A DNA stretch of 49,247 nt from Lachnospiraceae bacterium (GTDB lineage: Bacteria; Bacillota; Clostridia; Lachnospirales; Lachnospiraceae), in assembly GCA_021771695.1 (NCBI GenBank), contig JAETON010000018.1, forward strand, positions 1 through 49,247, written 5' to 3'. Of the stretch, positions 34,010 to 44,444 are shown in pieces. The notes below the pieces were generated by a model. That model saw only the letters and a program-made list of their open reading frames with translations. It was not told where the DNA came from and did no database searches. Each line of letters begins with the position of its first letter. Positions within the stretch are counted from its first letter, which is position 1. Made by a program: the position numbers and the translations under genes.

Positions 34010-35395
34010 TTACTCTTCCGGCTCATTTGGCAAAAAACGCTCTATCAATTTTGTATCAATACGGTCTAACTCTTCTCTTGGCAGAATTCTCAGCAGTTCC
34101 CAGCCAAGATCTAAAGTTTCTGTCATCGTACGGTTTTCATTAAGTCCCTGCCCAATATAACGTTCTTCAAATTCTACGCCAAATTCTAAATATTTTTTAT
34201 CAATTGGCGACAATTCATCTTCTCCAATAACAGAAGCCAGATTCCTTGCTTCTCCTACTTTAGCATAAGCAGAGAATAACTGATTTGCCAAATCCTGATG
34301 ATCTATTCTAGTGTATCCCTCTCCGATTCCGTCTTTCATCAAACGCGACAATGATGGAAGAACACTAATTGGCGGGTAAATTGACTGCCCGTGCAGATTT
34401 CGGTCAAGAACAACCTGCCCTTCTGTAATATATCCTGTTAAATCCGGAATTGGATGAGTAATATCATCATTTGGCATCGTAAGAATCGGCAGCTGAGTTA
34501 CAGAACCATCTGCTCCATCCACAATTCCTGCGCGTTCATATAAAGTTGCCAGTTCACTGTATAAATAACCCGGATAACCTTTTCTAGACGGAATTTCTCC
34601 TTTTGAGGAAGAAACTTCACGCATAGCCTCTGCAAAAGATGTCATATCCGTTAAGATAACTAAAATGTGCATGTTACATTCAAATGCTAAATATTCTGCT
34701 GCAGTCAATGCCACCTTCGGTGTAATTAAACGTTCTACCACCGGATCATTGGCAAGATTCAAAAACATGCAAACATGATCCGCAACACCACTTTCCTCAA
34801 AAGTTTTCCGGAAAAAATCTGCTACATCATGTTTTACGCCCATGGCACCAAATACAATCGCAAATGGTTCATCAGAGCCGTCTCCTAAAGATGCCTGTTT
34901 TACAATCTGTGCTGCCAGCTGGTCATGAGGAAGCCCGTTTCCTGAGAAAATCGGTAGTTTCTGACCGCGGATCAATGTTGTCAATCCATCAATGGCAGAG
35001 ATTCCTGTACGGATATAATTTCTTGGGTATTTCCGCTTCACAGGATTTAATGGAAGTCCATTGACATCTCTGCGGATATCAGACACCAACGGTCCCAATC
35101 CATCCATCGGTTTCCCAATCCCATTAAATGTACGTCCAAGCATATCCGGGGATAAGGTGATTTCCATCGGATGCCCGGTTAATTTCGTATGCGTGTTGGT
35201 GAGAGACATATTTTCTGTTCCCTCAAACACCTGAATCACCGCCCGGTTCTCATACAGCTCAATAATGCGGCCAAGTTTCCTTGTGGTTCCATCTATCGTA
35301 AACTCTACAATTTCATCAAAAAAGGCATCCTGTACACCCTCCAGCACAACCAGAGGGCCGTTAATATTACTCAATCCAAGATATTCTATTGACAT
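34010..35395 (-). CDS. ntpB: V-type ATPase subunit B
   Basis: A 461-residue non-catalytic B subunit. N-terminal [17 protein letters not shown], then [33 protein letters not shown] in which the P-loop is replaced by SGNGLPHD as usual for B subunits. The region [24 protein letters not shown] and the end [25 protein letters not shown] follow. It alternates with subunit A in the catalytic head. It starts nine bases after subunit A. Confidence 0.97.
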   Translation of the reverse strand: MSIEYLGLSNINGPLVVLEGVQDAFFDEIVEFTIDGTTRKLGRIIELYENRAVIQVFEGTENMSLTNTHTKLTGHPMEITLSPDMLGRTFNGIGKPMDGLGPLVSDIRRDVNGLPLNPVKRKYPRNYIRTGISAIDGLTTLIRGQKLPIFSGNGLPHDQLAAQIVKQASLGDGSDEPFAIVFGAMGVKHDVADFFRKTFEESGVADHVCMFLNLANDPVVERLITPKVALTAAEYLAFECNMHILVILTDMTSFAEAMREVSSSKGEIPSRKGYPGYLYSELATLYERAGIVDGADGSVTQLPILTMPNDDITHPIPDLTGYITEGQVVLDRNLHGQSIYPPISVLPSLSRLMKDGIGEGYTRIDHQDLANQLFSAYAKVGEARNLASVIGEDELSPIDKKYLEFGVEFEERYIGQGLNENRTMTETLDLGWELLRILPREELDRIDTKLIERFLPNEPEE

Positions 35396-35404
35396 TTTTC
35401 CCTC

Positions 35405-37171
35405 CTATGCATTGCGCTCAATGACTGCCTGATAAAAATCATCTATGTCCTGTTTATATAAATCCAGCATTTGCAGATTATCATTTGGTACATCATATTT
35501 TATAGCAATAACCTTTTCAAAAATATGATCCTGTTTCAATACACTCATTGGCATGCCCTTTGCAACCAATTCCCTGCATTTTGTATATAAATGTAAAATA
35601 ACATCCATCATCTTATACTGTTTTTCCATGGATACACAAGTATCATCTTTGTGAAATGCATTCTGCTGCAAAAATCCCAAACGTATCACTCTGGCAATTT
35701 CCAATACCAATTTCTGGTCGTCTGGCAGCACATCGCTTCCAATTAATTTTACAATCTCCATTAAGCTGCTTTCCTGATTCAAAAGTGCCATTAGGCGGTT
35801 CCGGTAATCTACAAATTTCGGAGACACATTTTCATTATACCATGCACTCAAATCCATCAAATATTCGCTGTAACTGGTCAGCCAATGGATTGCCGGGAAA
35901 TGTCTGGAATAAGCCAAAGACTTATCCAGTCCCCAGAAACAGCGTACAAATCTTTTCGTATTCTGGGTTACCGGTTCAGAGAAATCCCCTCCCTGTGGAG
36001 ATACTGCACCAATAATAGATACAGAACCATCCGTTCCATTTAAGTTATGCATCATCCCTGCTCTTTCATAAAAAGCAGATAATCTGGATGCCAAATATGC
36101 TGGAAATCCTTCCTCTGCAGGCATCTCTTCCAAACGTCCGGATAACTCTCGAAGTGCTTCTGCCCATCGAGAAGTAGAATCTGCCATTATAGCTACATCA
36201 TATCCCATATCCCGGTAATATTCTGCAAGTGTAAGTCCTGTATAAATAGATGCTTCACGAGCAGCCACTGGCATATTTGATGTATTGGCAATTAATGTGG
36301 TCCGGTCCATCAATGGATTCCCGCTTCGCGGATCCACAAGTTCAGAAAATTCCTCCAAAACCTGTGTCATTTCATTTCCTCGTTCTCCGCATCCAATATA
36401 AATGATAATATCTGCATTTGCCCATTTGGCAATCTGATGCTGCGTCATGGTTTTTCCAGTTCCAAATCCTCCCGGAATTGCTGCTGTACCGCCTTTGGCA
36501 ATTGGAAACATAGTATCCAAAATCCGCTGTCCTGTAATCAAAGGTTCACTTGCCGGAATTCGATTATGCACAGGTCTTGGATCACGAATCGGCCATCTCT
36601 GCATCATACATAATTCCTTGAGCGTGCCATCTTCCAATTTTAATGTCAGCAAAGAATCTTTGATTGTATACCGTCCATCTTCCACAATTGAAATGACTTC
36701 TCCTGAAAGATTTGGCGGCACCATACATTTATGCACGATTGCACGAGTTTCCTGTACTTCGGCAATTATGTCTCCTCCGTGAAGAATATCTCCCACAGAA
36801 ACTGTTAAATGCGTATCCCAAAGTTTTTGCAAATCCAGAAAATCCACGCTGATACCCCGGGTAATAAACGCTCCTCCTGTATCTGCAATCCGCTCCAGCG
36901 GACGTTCAATTCCATCAAAAATATTATTTAAAATACCCGGAGCCAATGTAACAGACACAGCCTCTCCGGTTGCTTCCACAATTTCTCCTGGTCTTAAACC
37001 AGAAGTTTCCTCATATACCTGTATGGTCGTACGGTCTTTATCCAGAGAAATAACCTCGCCTACTAATCTTTCTTTTCCCACATATACCATCTCGGACATT
37101 TTAAATCCGGTATTTCCTTTTAGGTAAATGACAGGTCCGTTAATTCCATAAATTGTTCCAGTTCTGCTCAA
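35405..37171 (-). CDS. ntpA: V-type ATPase catalytic subunit A
   Basis: A 588-residue catalytic subunit. Walker A GGFGTGKT is at about 234-241. The extra non-homologous region typical of A subunits (about 110-190) is present, with DLQKLWDTHLTVSVGDI. Walker B and substrate-binding parts include DVAIMADSTSRWAEALRELSGRLEEMPAEEGFPAYL. The start overlaps the subunit E stop by four bases, indicating coupled translation. Confidence 0.98.
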   Translation of the reverse strand: MSRTGTIYGINGPVIYLKGNTGFKMSEMVYVGKERLVGEVISLDKDRTTIQVYEETSGLRPGEIVEATGEAVSVTLAPGILNNIFDGIERPLERIADTGGAFITRGISVDFLDLQKLWDTHLTVSVGDILHGGDIIAEVQETRAIVHKCMVPPNLSGEVISIVEDGRYTIKDSLLTLKLEDGTLKELCMMQRWPIRDPRPVHNRIPASEPLITGQRILDTMFPIAKGGTAAIPGGFGTGKTMTQHQIAKWANADIIIYIGCGERGNEMTQVLEEFSELVDPRSGNPLMDRTTLIANTSNMPVAAREASIYTGLTLAEYYRDMGYDVAIMADSTSRWAEALRELSGRLEEMPAEEGFPAYLASRLSAFYERAGMMHNLNGTDGSVSIIGAVSPQGGDFSEPVTQNTKRFVRCFWGLDKSLAYSRHFPAIHWLTSYSEYLMDLSAWYNENVSPKFVDYRNRLMALLNQESSLMEIVKLIGSDVLPDDQKLVLEIARVIRLGFLQQNAFHKDDTCVSMEKQYKMMDVILHLYTKCRELVAKGMPMSVLKQDHIFEKVIAIKYDVPNDNLQMLDLYKQDIDDFYQAVIERNA

Positions 37172-37761
37172 TGTCTGCCACCTCCTTGGAAAGTAAAGTC
37201 ACGGTATTCTTTTTCCAAAGCCCCTTTAAACGAATTATCAATTAAAATATTCCGCCCCGGAATTACTGCACGAATCCCGCCGATAAAATCATCTTCACTG
37301 ATGGTCATTGTCATACCCGTACGTTTTTCCAAAAACTCTTTTTTATCTTCATCAGATGCATTCATATAAAAAGTCAGCGGCTGTCCGTCTGCAAATCTGG
37401 CAGCATTGGTAATATAAGAAATCAATAACATTTTATACTGCTCTGTCTTCATATACTGCTTGATCAATTCATTCACTTCCTCGAACAACTGATTTTTCAA
37501 TGTATATTGTATTTGGCTCAATTCCCGTCTTAATTTTAACTGTCCTTTGGATGCAGCCGTATTTAACTGCTGTCTCGCAGATGTAGTTTCTGCCTTAATC
37601 CGGGTATCAGACTGGCGGACTGCTTCCTGTCTATGCGTTTCAAATACCTGTTCCAATGCTTTTTTGTGCCGGGCAATAATCTCATTTCCCTGCTGTCTTG
37701 CCTCTTCCATGGCTGCACCTTGTAAATGTGAAATTTTCTCTTCAATTGTCACTTTCGCCAC
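37168..37761 (-). CDS. ntpE: V-type ATPase subunit E (peripheral stalk)
   Basis: A 197-residue peripheral stalk protein: a long N-terminal helix rich in Ala, Arg, Gln and Glu (about 1-100) then a C-terminal globular part (DDFIGGIRAVIPGRNILIDNSF). That end, with G-G-(I/V)-R and N-x-x-I-D-N-S, is diagnostic for E subunits. It ties the head to subunits I and C together with the small coiled-coil protein at 41587. Confidence 0.93.
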   Translation of the reverse strand: MAKVTIEEKISHLQGAAMEEARQQGNEIIARHKKALEQVFETHRQEAVRQSDTRIKAETTSARQQLNTAASKGQLKLRRELSQIQYTLKNQLFEEVNELIKQYMKTEQYKMLLISYITNAARFADGQPLTFYMNASDEDKKEFLEKRTGMTMTISEDDFIGGIRAVIPGRNILIDNSFKGALEKEYRDFTFQGGGRH

Positions 37762-37788
37762 CTTCTTTCCACAATCACCCTGCTAAAA

Positions 37789-38097
37789 TCATAACTTCAG
37801 ACCAATGGCTTCATTTACATAGGAAGTAATAAAGTCTTTCTTACGCCCGGTTCCATGACGGTCAGGAATTTCAATTAACAACGGCATCTGCCGTTTTAGT
37901 TTAATTTCATCTAAAATCTCTGGAAATTCTCTTCCGAATTTCTCAGTTAAAAGAACAATTCCAATAGATTCATCACTCATAGCGGTTTCCAAAGCCTGCC
38001 GTAGTTCTTCTTTTTCATGAACCACGACGCCGTCAACCCCTGCCAGACGCATACCTGTCAAGGTATCCACATTATCACTGATTAAATACATTTTCAT
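37789..38097 (-). CDS. ntpF: V-type ATPase subunit F
   Basis: A 102-residue small stalk subunit. MYLISDNVDTLTGMRLAGVDG is the family start, followed by GIVLLTEKFGREFPEILDEIK and PLLIEIPDRHGTGRK. It binds subunit D on the rotor and, in relatives, affects ATP hydrolysis. It lies between the proteolipid and subunit E genes. Confidence 0.93.
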   Translation of the reverse strand: MKMYLISDNVDTLTGMRLAGVDGVVVHEKEELRQALETAMSDESIGIVLLTEKFGREFPEILDEIKLKRQMPLLIEIPDRHGTGRKKDFITSYVNEAIGLKL

Positions 38098-38114
38098 AGA
38101 AAATCACGTCCTTA

Positions 38115-38561
<447 letters not shown>

Positions 38562-40511
38562 CTATTTTGCATTTCTTTTTATATGCTTATTAAATGGCTG
38601 AAACTCTCTGCCGGAGCCTTGATAAAACCGGCTGAACATTTCATAATATTCCAAACGAAGTACCTGAATTCCAACAACCAGCCCTTCCAGTCCGCAGACT
38701 AAAAGATTGCCCAGTACAATGACAATCCAGTTGGGATTTCCTGCACCCTCTGTTATTCCTCCAAGCATCAGAACTACTTCCATCATTGCCGCATGGCTGA
38801 CTGCGAAAGCTCCAATACGCACAAAAGAAATCGTATTGGAAAAGAAACTTAACATTGTTTCAAACAGTTCAAAAAATCCCTGTACAAAAAACATTCCAAT
38901 ACCGCCTTCCATCTCGACTTTTTTCCCTTGGATCATTTGTCCCAGCGGCTCTTTCAATACAAATAATAACACTGGAACTCCAAGGAAAACTGCCATCATA
39001 ATATTTCCCGGCGTTTTATGTCCTGTCATAAACAAAACAATCGTCAATACCAAAAATCCATAAAATACAAATCCTGCGATTCCGTTTGGACTAAACAAAA
39101 GATTTTCCGTATCCCCGCGTTTCTTTGCATTTATCATCTGAAAAATCATAGCTAAAAGAATCAATGCCATCCCAAAAGCTACCGCCACAATAAATACGGT
39201 ATTCAATTGACCGACAAACGGAAGATTCATCATCGCTTTCATTGGCGACAGCCAGATTGGTTTTATAATCGTTCCTTCAAATCCAAAGAAACTTCCGAAC
39301 ATAAATCCAAAAAATGTAGAAAAAATTCCCGCAATTGAAATAATTCCCGCCAAATTCATCTTCTTCGTTACATATAAAAGTCCGCCGCCAACAAACAGAC
39401 ACAATCCCTGCCCCACATCTCCAAACATGGCTCCGAAAATAAACGTATACGTTAGAGCAACAAATATTGTCGGATCCATTTCATCGTGGGCTGGCAGCCC
39501 GTACATTCGGATAAACATCTCAAACGGTTTAAAAAATCTAGGATTCTTTAATTTGGTCGGAGGATCTCCAAAATATTTTTCTCTTCCTTCCTCTACCACA
39601 ATCGTAATCCGTTCATCGTCCTTTGTTTCTTTGGTAAATGATTTTACATCATCTTCACTCATCCACCCGCATAAAATATAATAATCTTCCTGATCATTTT
39701 CCATACGGGCAGCCATTTTACGAACATCAAAGTTCGCAGAAAGTTCTTCCAAACGCTCTTTCGCTCCCAAAATTTTGGCAGCACGGCTGTGCAGATATTC
39801 TTTCATTTCTCTATGGACATCTTGAATCTGCCGTTCCAGTGTTTCTGCCTCTTCTTTTATATTCTGGCATATCACAGCGGGCATTCCTTTATAATCTTTT
39901 GGTATCTGCATTAATTCAAAATGAAAGGATTTAAAAACAGAATCTACTTTTCCCGTCTCTTTGTGTGCTGCAAAATAACAGCCGTAAACATAATTTTCAT
40001 CTCTGCTGCCTTCCAAAAAAACAGCATTCAAATCATCAAATAAATATTTCTCCAGTTTATGATAATGATCAATACTGATCCGTCCAAACCGGACTTTTAA
40101 ATAATGATATTGAAAAATTTCTGAAAGATTCAGCTCCAGTGCTTGAAAAGGCTCCAATGCCTGATATTTTTCCAAAATACTGTCTTTTTGTTTCTTTAAT
40201 GTTTCTTCCTTTTGTTTTTGTTCCAAATAATCATGATTTAAATCTCGAATCATGGAAATTATCTCGTCCGGTGAAAGAGACTTATCCGGCAGCACCTTCG
40301 TTTCTGAAAGCATTCCTGCATACTGCTGTGCCTTTGCCAGCGGTTCCTTATACGGATTCAGCTCCATAAACGGCATTAGGTTATCCGTTGTTTTTAATTC
40401 AGTTATTGCATTTTCCAGCTGCATTTCATATTTGGATAAGTATTTATTACTCACCCGGTCAATATCTGTCCTTGGACCAGAAATGCTCAGGAATTTCATC
40501 TTTACAATCAT
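38562..40511 (-). CDS. ntpI: V-type ATPase subunit I (a subunit)
   Basis: A 649-residue stator subunit. The first 330 residues are a soluble, partly coiled-coil domain; eight or so helices follow (PTIFVALTYTFIFGAMFGDVGQGL ... ). The conserved FELFETMLSFFSNTISFVRIGAFAVSHAAMM carries the essential Arg of the ion path. It overlaps the subunit C stop by four bases. Confidence 0.95.
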   Translation of the reverse strand: MIVKMKFLSISGPRTDIDRVSNKYLSKYEMQLENAITELKTTDNLMPFMELNPYKEPLAKAQQYAGMLSETKVLPDKSLSPDEIISMIRDLNHDYLEQKQKEETLKKQKDSILEKYQALEPFQALELNLSEIFQYHYLKVRFGRISIDHYHKLEKYLFDDLNAVFLEGSRDENYVYGCYFAAHKETGKVDSVFKSFHFELMQIPKDYKGMPAVICQNIKEEAETLERQIQDVHREMKEYLHSRAAKILGAKERLEELSANFDVRKMAARMENDQEDYYILCGWMSEDDVKSFTKETKDDERITIVVEEGREKYFGDPPTKLKNPRFFKPFEMFIRMYGLPAHDEMDPTIFVALTYTFIFGAMFGDVGQGLCLFVGGGLLYVTKKMNLAGIISIAGIFSTFFGFMFGSFFGFEGTIIKPIWLSPMKAMMNLPFVGQLNTVFIVAVAFGMALILLAMIFQMINAKKRGDTENLLFSPNGIAGFVFYGFLVLTIVLFMTGHKTPGNIMMAVFLGVPVLLFVLKEPLGQMIQGKKVEMEGGIGMFFVQGFFELFETMLSFFSNTISFVRIGAFAVSHAAMMEVVLMLGGITEGAGNPNWIVIVLGNLLVCGLEGLVVGIQVLRLEYYEMFSRFYQGSGREFQPFNKHIKRNAK

Positions 40512-41590
40512 TCCCTATTACCTCCCTGTTGTCTGGAATCATAGGATTTCGCATCGGAAATATACTGCATAGTCTCTCTTTCAGATAAACCATAACGAAT
40601 ACATTCCAAAACAGTTGTTATTTTATTAATTTCTTCTTCTTTTAAAAACAAATATCCACAAAGGCTTGACAAAGAATACGGATGATTCCGAAATGCCGTT
40701 ATAAATATCTGCCTTAAACACTGGTCTACGATACGTTCTACGTTATGCTGTTGATCAAACTGATATTTCCTGCCGTAAAAAGTACTATTTACAATGCGGA
40801 AAAATTCTTCAATAGAAGGCGCTTCTACCAGTGCTTTCATTTGTTCATCCGATATGCGGTGCTGTATCGGAATCAATAATGTATAAATATCCGGCGGTGT
40901 CATATGATAATATTTTTTTGCCCGGTAAATCCACTGTAAATTTGACAAATCCATATTCGTTCCCAAATCTTTGGTAAGGATCGCCGCATCATTCTTCGTC
41001 CATGCTTTTTTTCTATTCTTCCACATAGTAGAAAAATAATATAAATCCAGTGCCAGCTCATAATCAAAAAGAGTTTTTGCACCAGAGTCGCGGATTTTAG
41101 CAAGAGATGCGTAATATTCCGTCCCTTTTAAATTATCAACCAGACTTCCAATATCATTTGACATAACCAAACGGTCAATTTGAACTTCTGAATACCGGTC
41201 AAAAAAAGACTTCTTATAATCTAAATCAAACGGCACTTTATAGTGATTAAAAACAATTCTAAGACAATACCGAATCAAATCTGCTTCATACCGTTTCTTA
41301 AATATTTTCAAAAACTCTTTCTGCTTCATATCTGCAAATCGATATAATCTTATATAATCATCATACAATGACTGCACAAGAATCTTCTCAATATTTCCAC
41401 GATGATAAAGAGATTCATCCATTTGTTCAATTAAAGGTCCATAAGAAGGTGTTTCTTTCAAATAATGAATGATATCCGTGACCGTCTGCATCGCAGCAAG
41501 CTTTTGATAATCTTCCGGTTTCAAAAGTTTGGCCCGCATCGCATGTATTTTGGTTACAATTCCACTGTAAGCCCTTACATTTCCAATCAT
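40508..41590 (-). CDS. ntpC: V-type ATPase subunit C
   Basis: A 360-residue V-type C/d subunit, all helical, sitting between rotor ring and stalk. Family marks: NVRAYSGIVTKIHAMRAKLL at the start, GNIEKILVQSLYDDYIRLYRFA and YLFLKEEEINKITTVLECIRYGLS near the end. Adjacent overlaps of four bases on both sides show tight coupling. Confidence 0.93.
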   Translation of the reverse strand: MIGNVRAYSGIVTKIHAMRAKLLKPEDYQKLAAMQTVTDIIHYLKETPSYGPLIEQMDESLYHRGNIEKILVQSLYDDYIRLYRFADMKQKEFLKIFKKRYEADLIRYCLRIVFNHYKVPFDLDYKKSFFDRYSEVQIDRLVMSNDIGSLVDNLKGTEYYASLAKIRDSGAKTLFDYELALDLYYFSTMWKNRKKAWTKNDAAILTKDLGTNMDLSNLQWIYRAKKYYHMTPPDIYTLLIPIQHRISDEQMKALVEAPSIEEFFRIVNSTFYGRKYQFDQQHNVERIVDQCLRQIFITAFRNHPYSLSSLCGYLFLKEEEINKITTVLECIRYGLSERETMQYISDAKSYDSRQQGGNRE

Positions 41591-41904
41591 AATGATACCT
41601 CTATGATTCGTGATAAGATTTCTTTGGCATACTCGGTATGATGCTCTTCAAAATCTTTCTTCAAAAATTCTATTTCCCGGTCATTTTGTTTTCTTTGTTT
41701 TTCCAGAAGCCGTTCCATATCCTGCTGTAATTCCAATCGAATGGCTTCCAGTTTTTTCTTTGTCTCCATTTCCAGATCATTATCCAGCCGATTGCGCTTT
41801 TCCTGCATTTCATGCTCCAAATCATGTTTCTGATTTTCTGCACTTTCGACAATGGATCTGGCAGTCTCTTCAATCTCTGAAAGCTTTTTTGCGACACTGT
41901 CCAT
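41587..41904 (-). CDS. Small coiled-coil V-ATPase stalk protein (subunit H/G-like)
   Basis: A 105-residue charged helical protein, first gene of the V-ATPase operon. It is Glu/Lys/Arg-rich throughout (ARSIVESAENQKHDLEHEM..., RLLEKQRKQNDREIEF). Position and shape fit the subunit that pairs with E to make the peripheral stalk. The start is ATG at 41904, seven bases after AAAGGGGG; a TTG at 41910 is also in frame. Low sequence complexity keeps the assignment partly positional. Confidence 0.82.
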   Translation of the reverse strand: MDSVAKKLSEIEETARSIVESAENQKHDLEHEMQEKRNRLDNDLEMETKKKLEAIRLELQQDMERLLEKQRKQNDREIEFLKKDFEEHHTEYAKEILSRIIEVSL

Positions 41905-41994
41905 AAACAAGCCCCCTTTCCTGCTGACTTTATTTATTCCTCTTATTTTATCCCTTTTTCGGAATATTTACCAGTGTTTCTAGTTTATATTTAA

Positions 41995-42037
41995 AGAAAA
42001 AACACCAGCTTTCATAATCTTTTCCAAAGCTGATGTT
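41995..42037 (-). terminator. Terminator of the ECF sigma operon
   Basis: A 12-bp inverted repeat, AACACCAGCTTT (42001-42012) with AAAGCTGATGTT (42026-42037, one G-T pair). On the minus strand it is followed by TTTTTTCTTT. It lies about 110 bases past the stop at 42147 and ahead of the V-ATPase operon. Positions 42038-42146 hold no convincing gene. Confidence 0.75.
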
Positions 42038-42146
42038 ATTTCCTTAATACCTTTTTCTGACTTTTACTTTCTTTACTTTCGCGGGCACGTTTTATGATTG
42101 TGTTTAAATCGATGTTTTTACATCTTGCACTCATTTTCTATGCAAG

Positions 42147-44444
42147 TCAATATTTCCGTTTGATAACCTGACTGTATGAACCGTAATATTTCCGCCCTTT
42201 TACCTTTTTATAACTTCTCACTTTAAAATAATAGATTTTCCCTTTTTTCAGTCTGCCTGTCATATATGCCACATCTCGCGTAACTGCTTTTTTCTTATAA
42301 CCCCTATTCTTCTTGGTAGACATAAACACTTCATACCCGCTGCATCCATGAACAGATGCCCATGAAATTCTGAATCTCTTTCCCCGCTTCATGGCATCCA
42401 CCTTTTTTACCTGCTGCGGAACTGCTTTACAGGAAACCTTAGCACTATAGGCCGCTTTCATTTTTGCTTTTGTGCCTCTGGCTTTTACACGATAATAATA
42501 CTTCTTCCCTATTTTCGTTTTCTTATCTATATAAGAAACTTTTGCATTTCCTTTTATTGCTGCAATTTTTTTGCTTGTTCCTTTGGAAGAACTGCTTCTG
42601 TATACATCATAACCACATGCACCCGCAACCCTGCTCCACGTTAGTTTAATCTGCTTATCTCTATAAGAAACTGCCTTTATTCCCGTCGGTGCCAGCAGTC
42701 TCGGATTCTTTTCAGACAGTAAATATGTGGAATTATGTGTAATCTTATATTCTGCATATTCATCTTTGGCAACCTGCACATTTTCATTTAATACATTGGC
42801 AGTGCCGTGATCATAATACGTCAAAATCAGTCTTTGATTTCCTGTTTGATATTTCGCAAATAAATAATCATAATTTACCCGCATTTCGACTTTTCCCGGC
42901 AGCTCACCATTATCTGCATATTCCATATACAAAACATATCTGTCATCTGCATATCCGTAGTCTTTTCCTGCACGACGCATAATCTGTGTTTCCAAATTAA
43001 CATCCTTGCATTTTGACCATTGCACATCTTTTCCACGAAATACCCACTGTACATCTTCATCTTCCAATACAAGAATCTTATTTTTTCCTGCAATTGCCTG
43101 AAACAGTTCCTTCCTTGCTGTCTTGCTGTAACGGCAGTCCAATACTGCTGTCTGTCCTTCTTTCATCTCTTTGATTTTACTCACTGCAGTTTTATAGTTT
43201 CCAACACTTCCGTAATATGTAATATCATAAGAACTGAGAATTGTAATTTCCGTACCTAGGAACTCAGCGGCTATATCCGCATCTCCATTTTGGGAATTTT
43301 TATCATACCATGTTACTTTTCCAGATACCCCGGCTAATCCAACACTGGTAACCTTCCATTTTCCAATACCCCAAAACGGACTAATTGGAAAGGCAATTCT
43401 ATGTCTTCCCTGTTTCCATGGCTGTTCATTTTTAGAAGATAAAATTTTCTGTTTCCCATCTTTATTCTCCAGACATAAACATACTTCTTCGATTCCTTTT
43501 TGATCTCCTCCGAAATCAATGTCTGCATATAATAAATTCGGAGCTGCAATTTGCGGATTGCTGATCTGGAATTTATTTAATACCGGATCTTCTACGGTTT
43601 CTGATACATAAAACTTTGTAGAAAAATGATTCCACTCTTTTGACTTACAGTTATAAACCGTTTTATTATCTGCCCAATCCGTTATAACAACTTCTGTAAT
43701 TTCATTTTCACCCTTTTGTGCTTCTACAATGTCGAAAGACAGCCTTTTCTTCCCGTCAAATTGATTTTCCTTCCATTCATTAAATACATAACTGCTGATT
43801 GGATTTCCTCCGCAATATAAATCAATCGAATGAATTCCGCTTCCCATTTCTTTGAAATCAAACTCAACATCTAATGTTTGACGGGCATTGACATTTTCTG
43901 CATTACAAATTTTCATTTCCCTAATCACTGGCGGCTCTGTATCTGTTTTTTCTTTATAATCTGATTTCACTACCGTGACTTCCTTCGTGCTTATCTCCCA
44001 TATCTCCGGATTCTGATCACATGACACCTGGGTGTAGTTTCCATTGCCGTCACATATATTCATATATTTTATTTTATATTTCCCCAGTTCAATTTTCGTT
44101 CCATCCCCAATAACATGCATTTCTACTTTTGTCTTTCCCGTATATAATGGATCATGTTTCCAATTTCCACACCAAAAGACGATTTCTAATTCCTGTCCTT
44201 TATCGTTTTCAAAATAAACATCTATGTCTGTAACTCCTGTTCCCTCTTCCACAAAATCAAATTCCATTTCTATGCCATTTCCATCGTTTTTAGCATCCAT
44301 CTGATCAGGATTTAAAACTCGAAAACTCTTCAATACAGGAGCTGTCTCATCATATCCGGTATCCGCCGTAATCTTCACAGAACAGCCAAAAAGCATAACG
44401 AATACCAGCAACAAGCTAATGATTTTTTTGCAATTCGTTTTCAT
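42147..44444 (-). CDS. Secreted probable lipoprotein with two C-terminal fibronectin type III domains
   Basis: A 765-residue surface protein. The N terminus KKIISLLLVFVMLFGCS has a signal helix ending in a Cys (about 21), so it may be a lipoprotein. The first 400 residues contain two or three beta-rich repeats beginning with variants of DTEPPVIREMKICNAENVNA and APVLKSFRVLNPDQMDA, each with a G-S/T-G-I/V-x-x-I-D motif. The end holds two Fn3 domains (about 585-675 and 676-765) with the pattern ITWxxxxGaxGYxVYRS and KKYYYRVKA. It starts within the end of the DUF4179 gene, so the two are coupled. The protein probably acts at the cell surface; no enzyme motif is seen. Confidence 0.8.
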   Translation of the reverse strand: MKTNCKKIISLLLVFVMLFGCSVKITADTGYDETAPVLKSFRVLNPDQMDAKNDGNGIEMEFDFVEEGTGVTDIDVYFENDKGQELEIVFWCGNWKHDPLYTGKTKVEMHVIGDGTKIELGKYKIKYMNICDGNGNYTQVSCDQNPEIWEISTKEVTVVKSDYKEKTDTEPPVIREMKICNAENVNARQTLDVEFDFKEMGSGIHSIDLYCGGNPISSYVFNEWKENQFDGKKRLSFDIVEAQKGENEITEVVITDWADNKTVYNCKSKEWNHFSTKFYVSETVEDPVLNKFQISNPQIAAPNLLYADIDFGGDQKGIEEVCLCLENKDGKQKILSSKNEQPWKQGRHRIAFPISPFWGIGKWKVTSVGLAGVSGKVTWYDKNSQNGDADIAAEFLGTEITILSSYDITYYGSVGNYKTAVSKIKEMKEGQTAVLDCRYSKTARKELFQAIAGKNKILVLEDEDVQWVFRGKDVQWSKCKDVNLETQIMRRAGKDYGYADDRYVLYMEYADNGELPGKVEMRVNYDYLFAKYQTGNQRLILTYYDHGTANVLNENVQVAKDEYAEYKITHNSTYLLSEKNPRLLAPTGIKAVSYRDKQIKLTWSRVAGACGYDVYRSSSSKGTSKKIAAIKGNAKVSYIDKKTKIGKKYYYRVKARGTKAKMKAAYSAKVSCKAVPQQVKKVDAMKRGKRFRISWASVHGCSGYEVFMSTKKNRGYKKKAVTRDVAYMTGRLKKGKIYYFKVRSYKKVKGRKYYGSYSQVIKRKY

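Noticed and set aside
42036-42134. A 32-codon minus-strand frame (MSARCKNIDLNTIIKRARES...)
   Set aside because: It runs into the terminator stem at 42001-42037 and has no ribosome binding site. It is probably chance.
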